A stretch of 12,739 nucleotides of DNA from positions 1-12,739 of the forward strand of contig CAZYHR010000096.1 of assembly GCA_964647395.1 (NCBI GenBank), read 5' to 3'. The DNA is from Phosphoribacter sp964647395. Its GTDB lineage: Bacteria > Actinomycetota > Actinomycetes > Actinomycetales > Dermatophilaceae. Below are positions 6,859-12,739 of the stretch, in pieces. How positions within the stretch are numbered: the first letter of the stretch is position 1; each line of letters starts with the position of its first letter. A model generated the notes under the pieces. That model was not told where the DNA came from and did no database searches. It saw only the letters and a list, made by a program, of their open reading frames with translations. Made by a program: the position numbers and the translations under genes.

Positions 6859-8237
6859 CGGGGATCCCGGGAGGCCGTCGGGGTGTCCAGCGGGGTGGCC
6901 GAGCCCTCGATCGGCACGCCGAGCACTTCCTTGGGCCGGTCGCCCCGGCCGGCGGCCAGGATGACCGCGAGCAGGGTCACCGCGAAGCAGGCGGCCAGGA
7001 AGCCCGCAGCGAGATAGATCTCGCCGTTGGCCGCCGAGATGAGCGCGCTCGCGATGAGCGGGGTGTTGCCGGCGACGATGGCTCCGTTGAGTTCGCGGGC
7101 CAGGGCCACCCCGGAGAACCGGAAGGCGATGGGGAACAGGTTGGTCAGGAAGGCACCCTGCGCGCCGCTGGACAGCGACAGCACAGCGGCGTAGCCGAAG
7201 CACAGGGCCAGGGTGGCCGCGACGGCGCTGCCCGACTTCAGGGCGGCGAACAGCGGATAGGCGTAGAGGACACCGATGACCGCCCCGATGCCGAGCACCC
7301 GGCCCGCCCCGTACCGGTCGGCGAACCAGCCGCCGATCGGCGAACCGACGATGCCGAAGATCGAGGCGACGGCCACCGCGATGAGCGCGGAGGTGCGGGT
7401 CAGCCCGGCGTTGGCGGTGAGGAAGGCCAGCGAGAAGGTCGCCAGGATGTAGTTGTTGGCGTTGTGTCCGGTCACGGCCATGAAGCCGTGCAGGACCCCG
7501 CGCCAGTCGTGCTTGAGCAGCTCGCGGATCGGCACCTGCTCCTTGCGCTGCTCCTCCTGGCGCTCCGCGACCCGGGCGAACTCCGGCGTCTCGTCCATCC
7601 GGTTGCGGATGAACAGCGCGAGGAAGAACAGCACGATGGAGACGAGGAACGGGATCCGCCAGGCCCAGCCGAGCAGGACGTCGGTGGGCAGCCCGGACAC
7701 CCCGAGGAACGCGAGGGTGGCCAGCATGGTGCCCGCCGGCGGCACCGCCAGGATGAGGGAGGTGAAGAAGCCCCGCCGGGCGACCGGGGTGAACTCGGCG
7801 ACCACGGTCATCGCCCCGGCCAGTTCGGCGCCGGCCCCGAAGCCCTGCAGGATGCGGAACAGGACGAGCAGGATCGGTGCCCAGATGCCGATGGCGGCGG
7901 CGCTGGGCAGCAGGCCGATCGCGACGGTCGCCAGGCCCATGAGGACGATGGTGAGGATCATCGCCGGCTTGCGGCCGATCTGGTCGCCGATGTGGGCGAT
8001 GATGACCCCGCCCACCGGCCGCACGACGAAACCGACCGCGAACGTCGCGAAGGCCGCCATCTGACCGGCGGACCCGATGCTGTTCGGGAAGAACAGCGGG
8101 CTGATCACCAGCCCCGCGGCAGCGCCGTACAGGGCGTAGTCGTACCACTCGATCAGAGTGCCGACGACCGAGGCGAACAGCGCTCGACGGGCACCGGGGG
8201 TCAGACGTTCTTTGGTTGGGGCGGGCTGAGCGGCCAT
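6855..8237 (-). CDS. MFS transporter, metabolite:H+ symporter (MHS) type
   Basis: A 460-aa protein with about 12 hydrophobic segments and a hydrophilic central loop (about 212-243). It carries the MHS-subfamily signature EWYDYALYG (30-38) in helix 1 and the MFS loop 2-3 motif GDQIGRK (84-90); RPVGG (73-77) precedes it. The second half repeats the pattern (IGGWFADRYG). Relatives move small organic acids, betaines or shikimate with protons. The ATG at 8237 has GGAGGTG (minus strand, 8243-8249) at good spacing. It overlaps the hydroxy-acid dehydrogenase gene, which suggests uptake of a 2-hydroxy acid such as lactate; that substrate is inference from context only. Confidence 0.92.
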   Translation of the reverse strand: MAAQPAPTKERLTPGARRALFASVVGTLIEWYDYALYGAAAGLVISPLFFPNSIGSAGQMAAFATFAVGFVVRPVGGVIIAHIGDQIGRKPAMILTIVLMGLATVAIGLLPSAAAIGIWAPILLVLFRILQGFGAGAELAGAMTVVAEFTPVARRGFFTSLILAVPPAGTMLATLAFLGVSGLPTDVLLGWAWRIPFLVSIVLFFLALFIRNRMDETPEFARVAERQEEQRKEQVPIRELLKHDWRGVLHGFMAVTGHNANNYILATFSLAFLTANAGLTRTSALIAVAVASIFGIVGSPIGGWFADRYGAGRVLGIGAVIGVLYAYPLFAALKSGSAVAATLALCFGYAAVLSLSSGAQGAFLTNLFPIAFRFSGVALARELNGAIVAGNTPLIASALISAANGEIYLAAGFLAACFAVTLLAVILAAGRGDRPKEVLGVPIEGSATPLDTPTASRDPR

Positions 8238-8306
8238 GCTGCACCTCCGGCAAGGCGGGCGGGGGGCGTCACTCCGACGATGGGCCCTTTCCTAGCAGAT
8301 GACACG

Positions 8307-8331
8307 GTGCCGGTGGGGGTCAAGCCGGCAC
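8307..8331. promoter_or_regulatory. Inverted repeat over a possible -35 box upstream of the transporter-dehydrogenase operon
   Basis: GTGCCGG (8307-8313) and CCGGCAC (8325-8331) are perfect arms around 11 bp. The centre contains, on the minus strand, TTGACC (8318-8323), a plausible -35 hexamer for the MFS gene that starts at 8237. A repressor or activator binding here could control the operon. It also lies 38 nt after the esterase stop and could instead be a weak stem-loop terminator for that gene (7-bp stem, no U-tract). Confidence 0.45.
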
Positions 8332-8369
8332 GTTCGCGCCGCCGTGTCGTCGGCCGGCCGCCCGGACCG

Positions 8370-9344
8370 TCAGTCGCCCGGGCGCTGGCGCAGCAACTCC
8401 CCGAACCGCAGACCCACCTGCCGCATCGCCACCCCGGCCTGCGGCACCATCGGTCCGAGATCGCCATAGCCGTGGATGAGGGTCGGTTCGTGGCGGTGCT
8501 CGACCGGCACGCCGACGGCCCGCAGCGCGTCGCTGTAGGCGAACCCCTCGTCCTGCAGCGGGTCGAAGCCGGCCGTGGTGACGATGGCCGGCGGCAGGCT
8601 CGAGTGGTCGGGGTAACGCAACGGCGAGTAGCGCGGGTCGGTGAGCCGGTGCGGCTTCCAGGTGCCGGCATACATGGTGAGGAAGTAACGGATCGAGGCC
8701 TCCTCCAGCCCGAAGCCGACGGCCAGCCGCCGCCGGGACTCGTAGTCGCCGGCCGGGTCGACCGACGGATAGAGCAGCAGTTGCGCGGCCGGCCGGGGCA
8801 GCGGCGACCCGGCCCGCTCCTGGTCGCGCAGGGTGTGGGTGGTCACCGCGACGAGGTTGCCGCCGGCGCTGTCCCCGGCCAGCCCCCAGGCCGGTGAGCC
8901 GCCGAGCGAGCGCAGGTTCGTCGCGACCCAGCGGGCGGCATACCGGGTGTCCTCGATCGCGGCCGGGAAGGGGTGCTCCGGGGCGAGCCGGTAATCCAGC
9001 GACACGACGACCGCTCGGGCGTCCAGGGCCAGGTGCCGGCAGATCGAGTCGTGGGTCTCGAGGTCGCAGATGACGAACCCGCCACCGTGCAGGTAGAGGA
9101 TGGTCGGCCGGCCGGGCCGCCCGTCCGGGCGGTAGATCCGGATCGGCAGGCGTCCGCCGGGGCCGTGCAGCGCGGCGTCGGTGACGCGGGCCACCCGGGG
9201 CGGTGGCTGCAGCGCCCGCAGCATCGCCGTCCGGGCGCGGAACATCCGCCGGCCCTCCTGGGCGGTGAGCTCGTAGATCGGCGGGACGCCGCGCTCCTTG
9301 AGGTCTGCCAGATAGGAGGCGAGGATGGGGTCGAGATGCGACAT
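8370..9344 (-). CDS. Alpha/beta-hydrolase, hormone-sensitive-lipase-type esterase
   Basis: A 324-aa serine hydrolase of the HSL-like (bacterial family IV) esterases. It has the oxyanion-hole motif HGGGF (86-90), the nucleophile elbow GDSAGGN (157-163, S159), the acid D261 in GFDPLQDEG, and the catalytic H291 in IHGY. The N-terminal 45 residues form the cap helices. It is expected to cleave short- to medium-chain acyl esters in the cytosol, since no signal peptide is seen. The ATG at 9344 is preceded by TACGGT at 6 nt, a leaderless layout. The transporter operon lies 132 bp downstream on the same strand, so partial co-transcription is possible. A copy of GGTATGCC codes for its RYAA segment. 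Confidence 0.92.
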   Translation of the reverse strand: MSHLDPILASYLADLKERGVPPIYELTAQEGRRMFRARTAMLRALQPPPRVARVTDAALHGPGGRLPIRIYRPDGRPGRPTILYLHGGGFVICDLETHDSICRHLALDARAVVVSLDYRLAPEHPFPAAIEDTRYAARWVATNLRSLGGSPAWGLAGDSAGGNLVAVTTHTLRDQERAGSPLPRPAAQLLLYPSVDPAGDYESRRRLAVGFGLEEASIRYFLTMYAGTWKPHRLTDPRYSPLRYPDHSSLPPAIVTTAGFDPLQDEGFAYSDALRAVGVPVEHRHEPTLIHGYGDLGPMVPQAGVAMRQVGLRFGELLRQRPGD

Positions 9345-9350
9345 GGTGCC

Positions 9351-9356
9351 ACCGTA
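9351..9356 (-). promoter_or_regulatory. Leaderless -10 box of the esterase gene
   Basis: TACGGT on the minus strand, separated by 6 nt from ATG at 9344. Confidence 0.5.
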
Positions 9357-9408
9357 TTGCCCCGGTCGGGCTGCCGTCCTGCGGTCCGGGCGATGGGACC
9401 GACCGTGG

Positions 9409-9414
9409 CAGGCT
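9409..9414 (+). promoter_or_regulatory. Weak leaderless -10 box of the GNAT gene
   Basis: CAGGCT followed by GAGCCG and the ATG at 9421. It differs by one base from the TANNNT pattern of the neighbours, but spacing and following bases resemble the pyrE promoter. Confidence 0.35.
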
Positions 9415-9420
9415 GAGCCG

Positions 9421-9942
9421 ATGCCCGCCCCGCAGGTCGCCGTGACCGTCCACCCGGCCCCCGCCGCCCCGCCGGCCGGCTGCGCGGACCTGCTCGCCGC
9501 CGCCTTCGCCGAGCCGCCCTACCGCTACGGGCCGGCGCAGATCGCCGCGCGCCTGGACCGTTGGGACCGGTATGCCGCCCTGCCGGGCTTCCGGGTCGCG
9601 ACCGCCCGGTCGGGGCCGGACCTGGTCGGCGTCGCCTGGGCCTGGGACTCGGTCGTCGGGCGGCCGGACCCGCCGGACCTCTACGGCGACCTCTACGAGC
9701 GGCTGGCCCGGCAGCCGTGGGGGCACCGGCTCGTCGGGGTGACCGAGGTCGTCGAACTGGCGGTGCGCCCCGACCACCGGCGCGGGGGTCTCGGCGGGCG
9801 GCTGCTGGCCCGGCTGGTCGGCTCCGGCGGCGGCTGGCTGATCACGCCGGCGGACGCCCCCGCCGCGGCCTGGTACGAGCGCCGGGGCTGGACCCGGGCG
9901 GGCCCGGTCGGCGACCGCTACCTCGTGCTGACCTCCCCGTGA
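9421..9942 (+). CDS. GNAT-family N-acetyltransferase
   Basis: A 173-aa acetyl-CoA-dependent acetyltransferase. Motif A is visible: the VVELAVRPDHRRGGLGGRLL stretch (about 109-128), where the Arg/Gly loop binds the CoA pyrophosphate. AAWYERRGW near 147-155 is the usual motif B region. The acceptor cannot be predicted. The ATG at 9421 is used because the N-terminus then matches the fold and a -10-like box lies 6 nt upstream; the frame stays open further upstream but overlaps the esterase gene. It diverges from the esterase. Its stop overlaps a GTG (GTGA, 9939-9942) that could have started a following, now broken, reading frame. Confidence 0.85.
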   Translation: MPAPQVAVTVHPAPAAPPAGCADLLAAAFAEPPYRYGPAQIAARLDRWDRYAALPGFRVATARSGPDLVGVAWAWDSVVGRPDPPDLYGDLYERLARQPWGHRLVGVTEVVELAVRPDHRRGGLGGRLLARLVGSGGGWLITPADAPAAAWYERRGWTRAGPVGDRYLVLTSP

Positions 9943-10138
9943 CCCGGGCGCCGGTGCTCGGGGGCGCCGAGTCCCCCGTCCGGCGATCGTCGGCTACTAC
10001 CTGGTCGACACCGACGACCGGGCGGGGTTCCTGGCCTGCTGCCGCCAACTGGCCAGCACCGGCGACCTGCTGGAGATCCGCCGGCTCGCCGACGACGACC
10101 ACGCGCGGGCGGTCGACCCGACCGGCCTCGAGGGCTGA
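9939..10138 (+). pseudogene. Frameshifted fragment resembling the C-terminal half of a YCII/DGPF-domain protein
   Basis: Between the GNAT stop and the sigma gene no intact gene fits. From 9986 to the TGA at 10136-10138 one frame reads IVGYYLVDTDDRAGF followed by a segment ending LLEIRRL. This resembles the GGYYLVD...EVRP end of YCII-related (DGPF) proteins. The frame has no start codon and lacks the N-terminal half of the domain. A GTG at 9939 overlapping the GNAT stop would join this frame if one base were added, for example in the C5 run at 9973-9977, giving a product of about 66 aa. It may therefore be a decayed gene, or a small coupled gene with a sequencing indel. DGPF proteins often neighbour ECF sigma factor genes, which fits the location. 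Homology is from memory only. Confidence 0.4.
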
Positions 10139-10215
10139 GACACGGCCGAGGACGCGCTCGCCGACGTCTTCGAGGCTGGCTCGGCGGGCCGGCCGGCGCG
10201 GCTGACCGGCTTCGG

Positions 10216-11118
10216 TCAGAAGCGGGTCAGCTTGTCCGGGTTGCGGGTGACCCACACGTGGCTGATCCGCCCATCGGCGACGCCCAGGCTGTAGACGCTC
10301 CGGCCGCCGGTGCTCTCGGTGACGACGAAGCCGACCCGCCCGTTGATCATCCGGGCCTCGATGACGGCGCCCGGATCCGACTCCCGCAGGGCCAGCAGCA
10401 GCCGGGCGACCTTGGCCGCCCCAACCACGGGACGCAGCGCCGCGCGCACCAAGCCACCGGCGTCCGACTCGAAGCTCACCGCCGGGGCGAGGATCGCGAG
10501 CACCGCCTCGATCTCGCCGGACGCGACGGCGCGAGCGAACAGCCCCGCGACCCGGGCGTGTTCGGCCTCGGCGACGGGCGGCGGGTGGGCGCGCACCTTG
10601 CGCCGGGCCCGGCTGACCAACTGCCGGACCGCTTCGGGGGACCGGCCCAACGCCGCGGCCGCCTCGTGGCTGGGCACCGCGAAGACCTCGCACAGCACGA
10701 ACGCAGCGCGCTCGAGCGGGGTGAGGGCGGCGAGCATGACGAGCATCGCCGTGGTCACCGACTCGGCCAGCAGCGCGGCCTCGGCGGGGTCGGCGCCGGC
10801 CGCAGCGGTCCCGGCCGGCCCGGCAGCGCCGGGACCGGGGGTGGCCGGCAGTGGGTCGGGCAGCCACGGACCGACGTAGTCCTCGCGCCGCCGGGCCTGG
10901 GCGCGCAGCCGGCTCAGCGCCTGCCGGGTCGCCGCGGTGACCAGGTAGGCCGTCGGGTCGCCGACGTCGGAGGCGGCCCGGCGGCTGGCCAGCCAGGTCT
11001 CCTGGACGACGTCCTCGGCGTCCGCCACGCTGCCGGTCATCCGATAGGCGATGCCGAAGAGCCGACCCCGGTGCGCCTCGAAGACCGCCGTCGGCACCGG
11101 GCCCGGGGCGCCGGTCAC
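10216..11118 (-). CDS. ECF sigma factor, ECF41 type, with fused C-terminal NTF2/SnoaL-like domain
   Basis: A 300-aa sigma factor. Region 2 (about 11-78) includes YRMTGSVADAEDVVQETWL; the linker begins with YVGPWLPDPL (81-90), a mark of ECF41/SigJ-like proteins; region 4 is about 118-176 (LTPLERAAFVL, then an HTH ending in RRKV). A SnoaL-like domain (about 185-300) ends in the hallmark NPDKL (293-297). ECF41 members have no separate anti-sigma factor; the C-terminal domain controls activity. Two oddities: the linker holds an Ala/Gly/Pro-rich expansion (about 91-112), and the usual DGGGK-type motif reads DAGGL (219-223). The GTG at 11118 overlaps the upstream TGA as GTGA. The operon promoter matches the recalled ECF41 site, so autoregulation is likely. 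Confidence 0.92.
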   Translation of the reverse strand: MTGAPGPVPTAVFEAHRGRLFGIAYRMTGSVADAEDVVQETWLASRRAASDVGDPTAYLVTAATRQALSRLRAQARRREDYVGPWLPDPLPATPGPGAAGPAGTAAAGADPAEAALLAESVTTAMLVMLAALTPLERAAFVLCEVFAVPSHEAAAALGRSPEAVRQLVSRARRKVRAHPPPVAEAEHARVAGLFARAVASGEIEAVLAILAPAVSFESDAGGLVRAALRPVVGAAKVARLLLALRESDPGAVIEARMINGRVGFVVTESTGGRSVYSLGVADGRISHVWVTRNPDKLTRF

Positions 11119-11672
11119 CGGGCCACCGGCAGCTCGCAGCGGTCGCGGAAGCCCTGGCTGGCCAGCCCGAGGGCCGAGTTGAAGCGGGAGCGCAGGTTCT
11201 CCACGGCCACCATCATGGTCAGTTCCACCAGGGCCGGCTCGCCCAGCCGCTGCCGTAGCCACTCGACCTGTTCGTCGGTGATCGTGGCCACGTCGCCGGT
11301 CATCGCCACGGCGTAGTCGAGCACCGCCCGGTCCAGCTCGTCGAAGTGCGCACTGTCCCGCCAGGCCGGCAGGTCCCGCAGCTCGGCCGGGTCCAGCACC
11401 CCTCGAGCGGCGGCGTCCCAGTGGCCGAAGTCCAGGCACCACGGGCAGCCCACCTGCTGGGCGGCGCCGAGCACGGCGAGCACCGTGAGCCGCGGGGGCA
11501 GCCGGTGCCACCGGGCCACCCGACGCTCCAGGGCGGCATACGCCAGGAGCACCGCCCGGTGGTGGCCCATGGCCCGGGTCGGTTCCAGCTCGACGCCGAA
11601 CCGGCGCCGCGGGTAGGCGTCACCCACTCGGGTCAGTGGGGTGGGCTTGGGGTCGAGACTGATGCGGGCCAT
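11115..11672 (-). CDS. Carboxymuconolactone decarboxylase/AhpD-like protein (ECF41 partner)
   Basis: A 185-aa all-helical protein of the CMD/AhpD family. The redox-type motif CPWC (76-79) followed by D81 and H84 (CxxC-x4-H) is intact, and the C-terminal VENLRSRFNSALG (156-168) is typical. Such proteins act as peroxidase-linked disulfide reductases or handle small oxidised substrates. The COE proteins next to ECF41 sigma factors (carboxymuconolactone decarboxylase, oxidoreductase or epimerase) are the main known targets of those sigmas. The ATG at 11672 has AGGAGG (minus, 11678-11683) at 5 nt. It is the first gene of the operon, its stop overlapping the sigma start. An ECF41-type promoter lies about 65-90 nt upstream. 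Confidence 0.92.
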   Translation of the reverse strand: MARISLDPKPTPLTRVGDAYPRRRFGVELEPTRAMGHHRAVLLAYAALERRVARWHRLPPRLTVLAVLGAAQQVGCPWCLDFGHWDAAARGVLDPAELRDLPAWRDSAHFDELDRAVLDYAVAMTGDVATITDEQVEWLRQRLGEPALVELTMMVAVENLRSRFNSALGLASQGFRDRCELPVAR

Positions 11673-11737
11673 GTCGTCCTCCTCGGTCAGGTATGCCGGC
11701 CGGCCGGGTCGGCCGTCCCGGCACCGTCACGAGCAAG

Positions 11738-11764
11738 GACGTCCCGGCCCGCCGGGGTGTGACA
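11738..11764 (-). promoter_or_regulatory. ECF41-type promoter (TGTCACA-N16-CGTC)
   Basis: On the minus strand TGTCACA (11758-11764) is followed after exactly 16 nt by CGTC (11738-11741). This agrees in both boxes and spacing with the ECF41 promoter consensus as I remember it. Transcription would start near 11730, leaving a leader of about 60 nt before the AhpD-like ATG. A 12-bp palindrome CCCGCCGGCGGG (11769-11780) lies just upstream of the -35 box and may be chance in such GC-rich DNA. I saw no second match in the window. Confidence 0.8.
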
Positions 11765-11911
11765 TCGACCCGCCGGCGGGATCGGCCCGGTGCGGCCGGC
11801 GGTCCGGGTGTCCACCGCGACCAACTCCCGACCAAGTGCCCGTCGCGCGCCCTGACCGCAGGTGCAAGGATGTGAGGGACCCGACCGCCACACGTCAGGA
11901 GAGCCTTTCCC

Positions 11912-12739
11912 ATGCCCATCGCAACTCCCGAGGTCTACGCCGACATGCTCGACCGCGCCAAGGCGGGCTCCTTCGCATACCCGGCGATCAACATCACCTC
12001 GAGCCAGACGATCAACTCCGCCATCCGTGGCTTCGCCGAGGCCGGCTCGGACGGGATCATCCAGGTGTCCACGGGCGGGGCCGAATACGGCTCCGGCGCC
12101 AACATCAAGAACATGGTCACCGGTGCCTGCGCCCTGGCCGCCTTCGCGGAGGAGGTCGCCAAGAACTACGACGTCAACATCGCGCTGCACACCGACCACT
12201 GCCCCAAGGACAAGCTCGCCGGCTTCGTCCGGCCGTTGCTCGCCATCTCGGCCGAGCGGGTCAAGGCCGGTCAGGCGCCGCTGTTCCAGTCGCACATGTG
12301 GGACGGTTCGGCGGTGCCGCTGACCGAGAACCTGCAGATCGCCCAGGAACTGCTCGCGCTGGCCAAGGCCGCCAACATCATCCTCGAGGTCGAGATCGGG
12401 GTCGTCGGCGGTGAGGAGGACGGCGTCGCCAACGAGATCAACGAGCAGCTCTACACGACCCCCGAGGACGCGCTGGCCACCGTCGAGGCGCTGGGCCTGG
12501 GCGAGCAGGGCCGCTACATGGCGGCGCTGACCTTCGGCAACGTGCACGGCGTCTACAAGCCGGGCAACGTCAAGCTGCGCCCCGAGGTGCTCAAGGCCGC
12601 CCAGGAGGCCGCCGCCGCCGAGCTCGGCGTCGCCGCCGACAGCAAGCCCTTCCACCTCGTCTTCCACGGCGGCTCCGGCTCGCTGCCGCAGGAGATCTCG
12701 GACGCGGTCGACTACGGCGTGGTCAAGATGAACGTCGAC
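11912..12739 (+). CDS. fba: Class II fructose-bisphosphate aldolase (3' end beyond the window)
   Basis: The first 276 residues of a zinc-dependent class II aldolase (usual length about 340); no stop is reached at the window edge. It splits fructose 1,6-bisphosphate into glyceraldehyde 3-phosphate and dihydroxyacetone phosphate in glycolysis and works in reverse in gluconeogenesis. Visible are HTDHCPKDK (93-101) with catalytic D95 and zinc ligand H96; MWDGS (129-133); EIGVVGGEED (161-170) with E161 and E169; zinc ligands H212 in GNVHGVY and H252 in FHGGSGS. These match the zinc and catalytic positions of E. coli FbaA with a shift of 12-14. The ATG at 11912 follows AGGAGAG (11897-11903). The 239-bp gap to the divergent ECF41 operon shows no clear housekeeping promoter; AAGGAT near 11868 is a weak -10 candidate. 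Confidence 0.96.
   Translation, partial: MPIATPEVYADMLDRAKAGSFAYPAINITSSQTINSAIRGFAEAGSDGIIQVSTGGAEYGSGANIKNMVTGACALAAFAEEVAKNYDVNIALHTDHCPKDKLAGFVRPLLAISAERVKAGQAPLFQSHMWDGSAVPLTENLQIAQELLALAKAANIILEVEIGVVGGEEDGVANEINEQLYTTPEDALATVEALGLGEQGRYMAALTFGNVHGVYKPGNVKLRPEVLKAAQEAAAAELGVAADSKPFHLVFHGGSGSLPQEISDAVDYGVVKMNVD

Noticed and set aside
6859..8253. Minus-strand open frame joined to the hydroxy-acid dehydrogenase, which would imply a fused 874-aa protein
   Set aside because: It is the wrong frame of the MFS transporter; no recognisable domain, and GTGA overlap explains the junction.
7464..8897. 477-aa plus-strand open frame
   Set aside because: Antisense to the MFS and esterase genes, Asp/Glu/Gly/His-rich low complexity, no motif.
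8320..9777. 485-aa minus-strand open frame over the esterase and GNAT genes
   Set aside because: Frame shadow; the esterase catalytic motifs are in another frame and GNAT is on the opposite strand.
1..12739. CRISPR arrays, tRNA/rRNA genes, insertion sequences, toxin-antitoxin pairs or phage genes
   Set aside because: No regularly spaced repeats, no tRNA-like T-loop/acceptor patterns, no transposase or integrase motifs were seen on either strand.

Overview
The window is very GC-rich chromosomal DNA (roughly 70-75% G+C by eye, strong G/C third-position bias, many GTG starts). Gene content and promoter style point to an actinobacterium. Two gene sets can be told apart.

Positions 1-5585 carry mostly housekeeping genes: a TetR-family repressor (253-981, +); exonuclease III, xth (1048-1839, -); a short-chain dehydrogenase (1948-2721, +); orotate phosphoribosyltransferase, pyrE (2731-3282, +); a LemA-family membrane protein (3367-4098, +); a DedA/VTT membrane protein (4127-4855, -); and a TrmH/SpoU RNA methyltransferase (4950-5585, +). 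From xth onward each of these genes has a TANNNT -10 hexamer ending 6-8 nt before its start codon and no convincing Shine-Dalgarno. This is the layout of leaderless actinobacterial genes.

Positions 5629-10215 look more accessory. On the minus strand an MHS-type MFS transporter (6855-8237) overlaps an FMN-dependent alpha-hydroxy-acid dehydrogenase (5629-6858) by the four bases GTGA. A 25-bp inverted repeat lies over the only TTGAC-like -35 box upstream of this pair. An HSL-type esterase (8370-9344, -) and a GNAT acetyltransferase (9421-9942, +) diverge from each other. A broken fragment that looks like the C-terminal half of a YCII/DGPF protein follows the GNAT gene.

Positions 10216-11764 hold an ECF41-type cassette: a carboxymuconolactone decarboxylase/AhpD-like protein (11115-11672, -) overlaps, again by GTGA, an ECF sigma factor with a fused C-terminal NTF2/SnoaL-like domain (10216-11118, -). 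Upstream is a TGTCACA-N16-CGTC promoter, which matches the ECF41 consensus as I recall it, so the sigma factor probably drives its own operon. The window ends inside class II fructose-bisphosphate aldolase (11912 to the edge, +). From memory, fba, dedA, a SpoU methyltransferase and pyrE also lie near one another in Mycobacterium tuberculosis, so the transporter-to-sigma block may be an insertion into an old actinobacterial neighbourhood.

Most notable are the ECF41 operon with its self-promoter, a dispersed octamer GGTATGCC found seven times (well above chance, apparently shaping codon choice), a LemA protein whose most conserved stretch has been altered almost entirely toward G, the leaderless-promoter set, and two candidate operators. 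I found no CRISPR array, tRNA, rRNA or insertion sequence.
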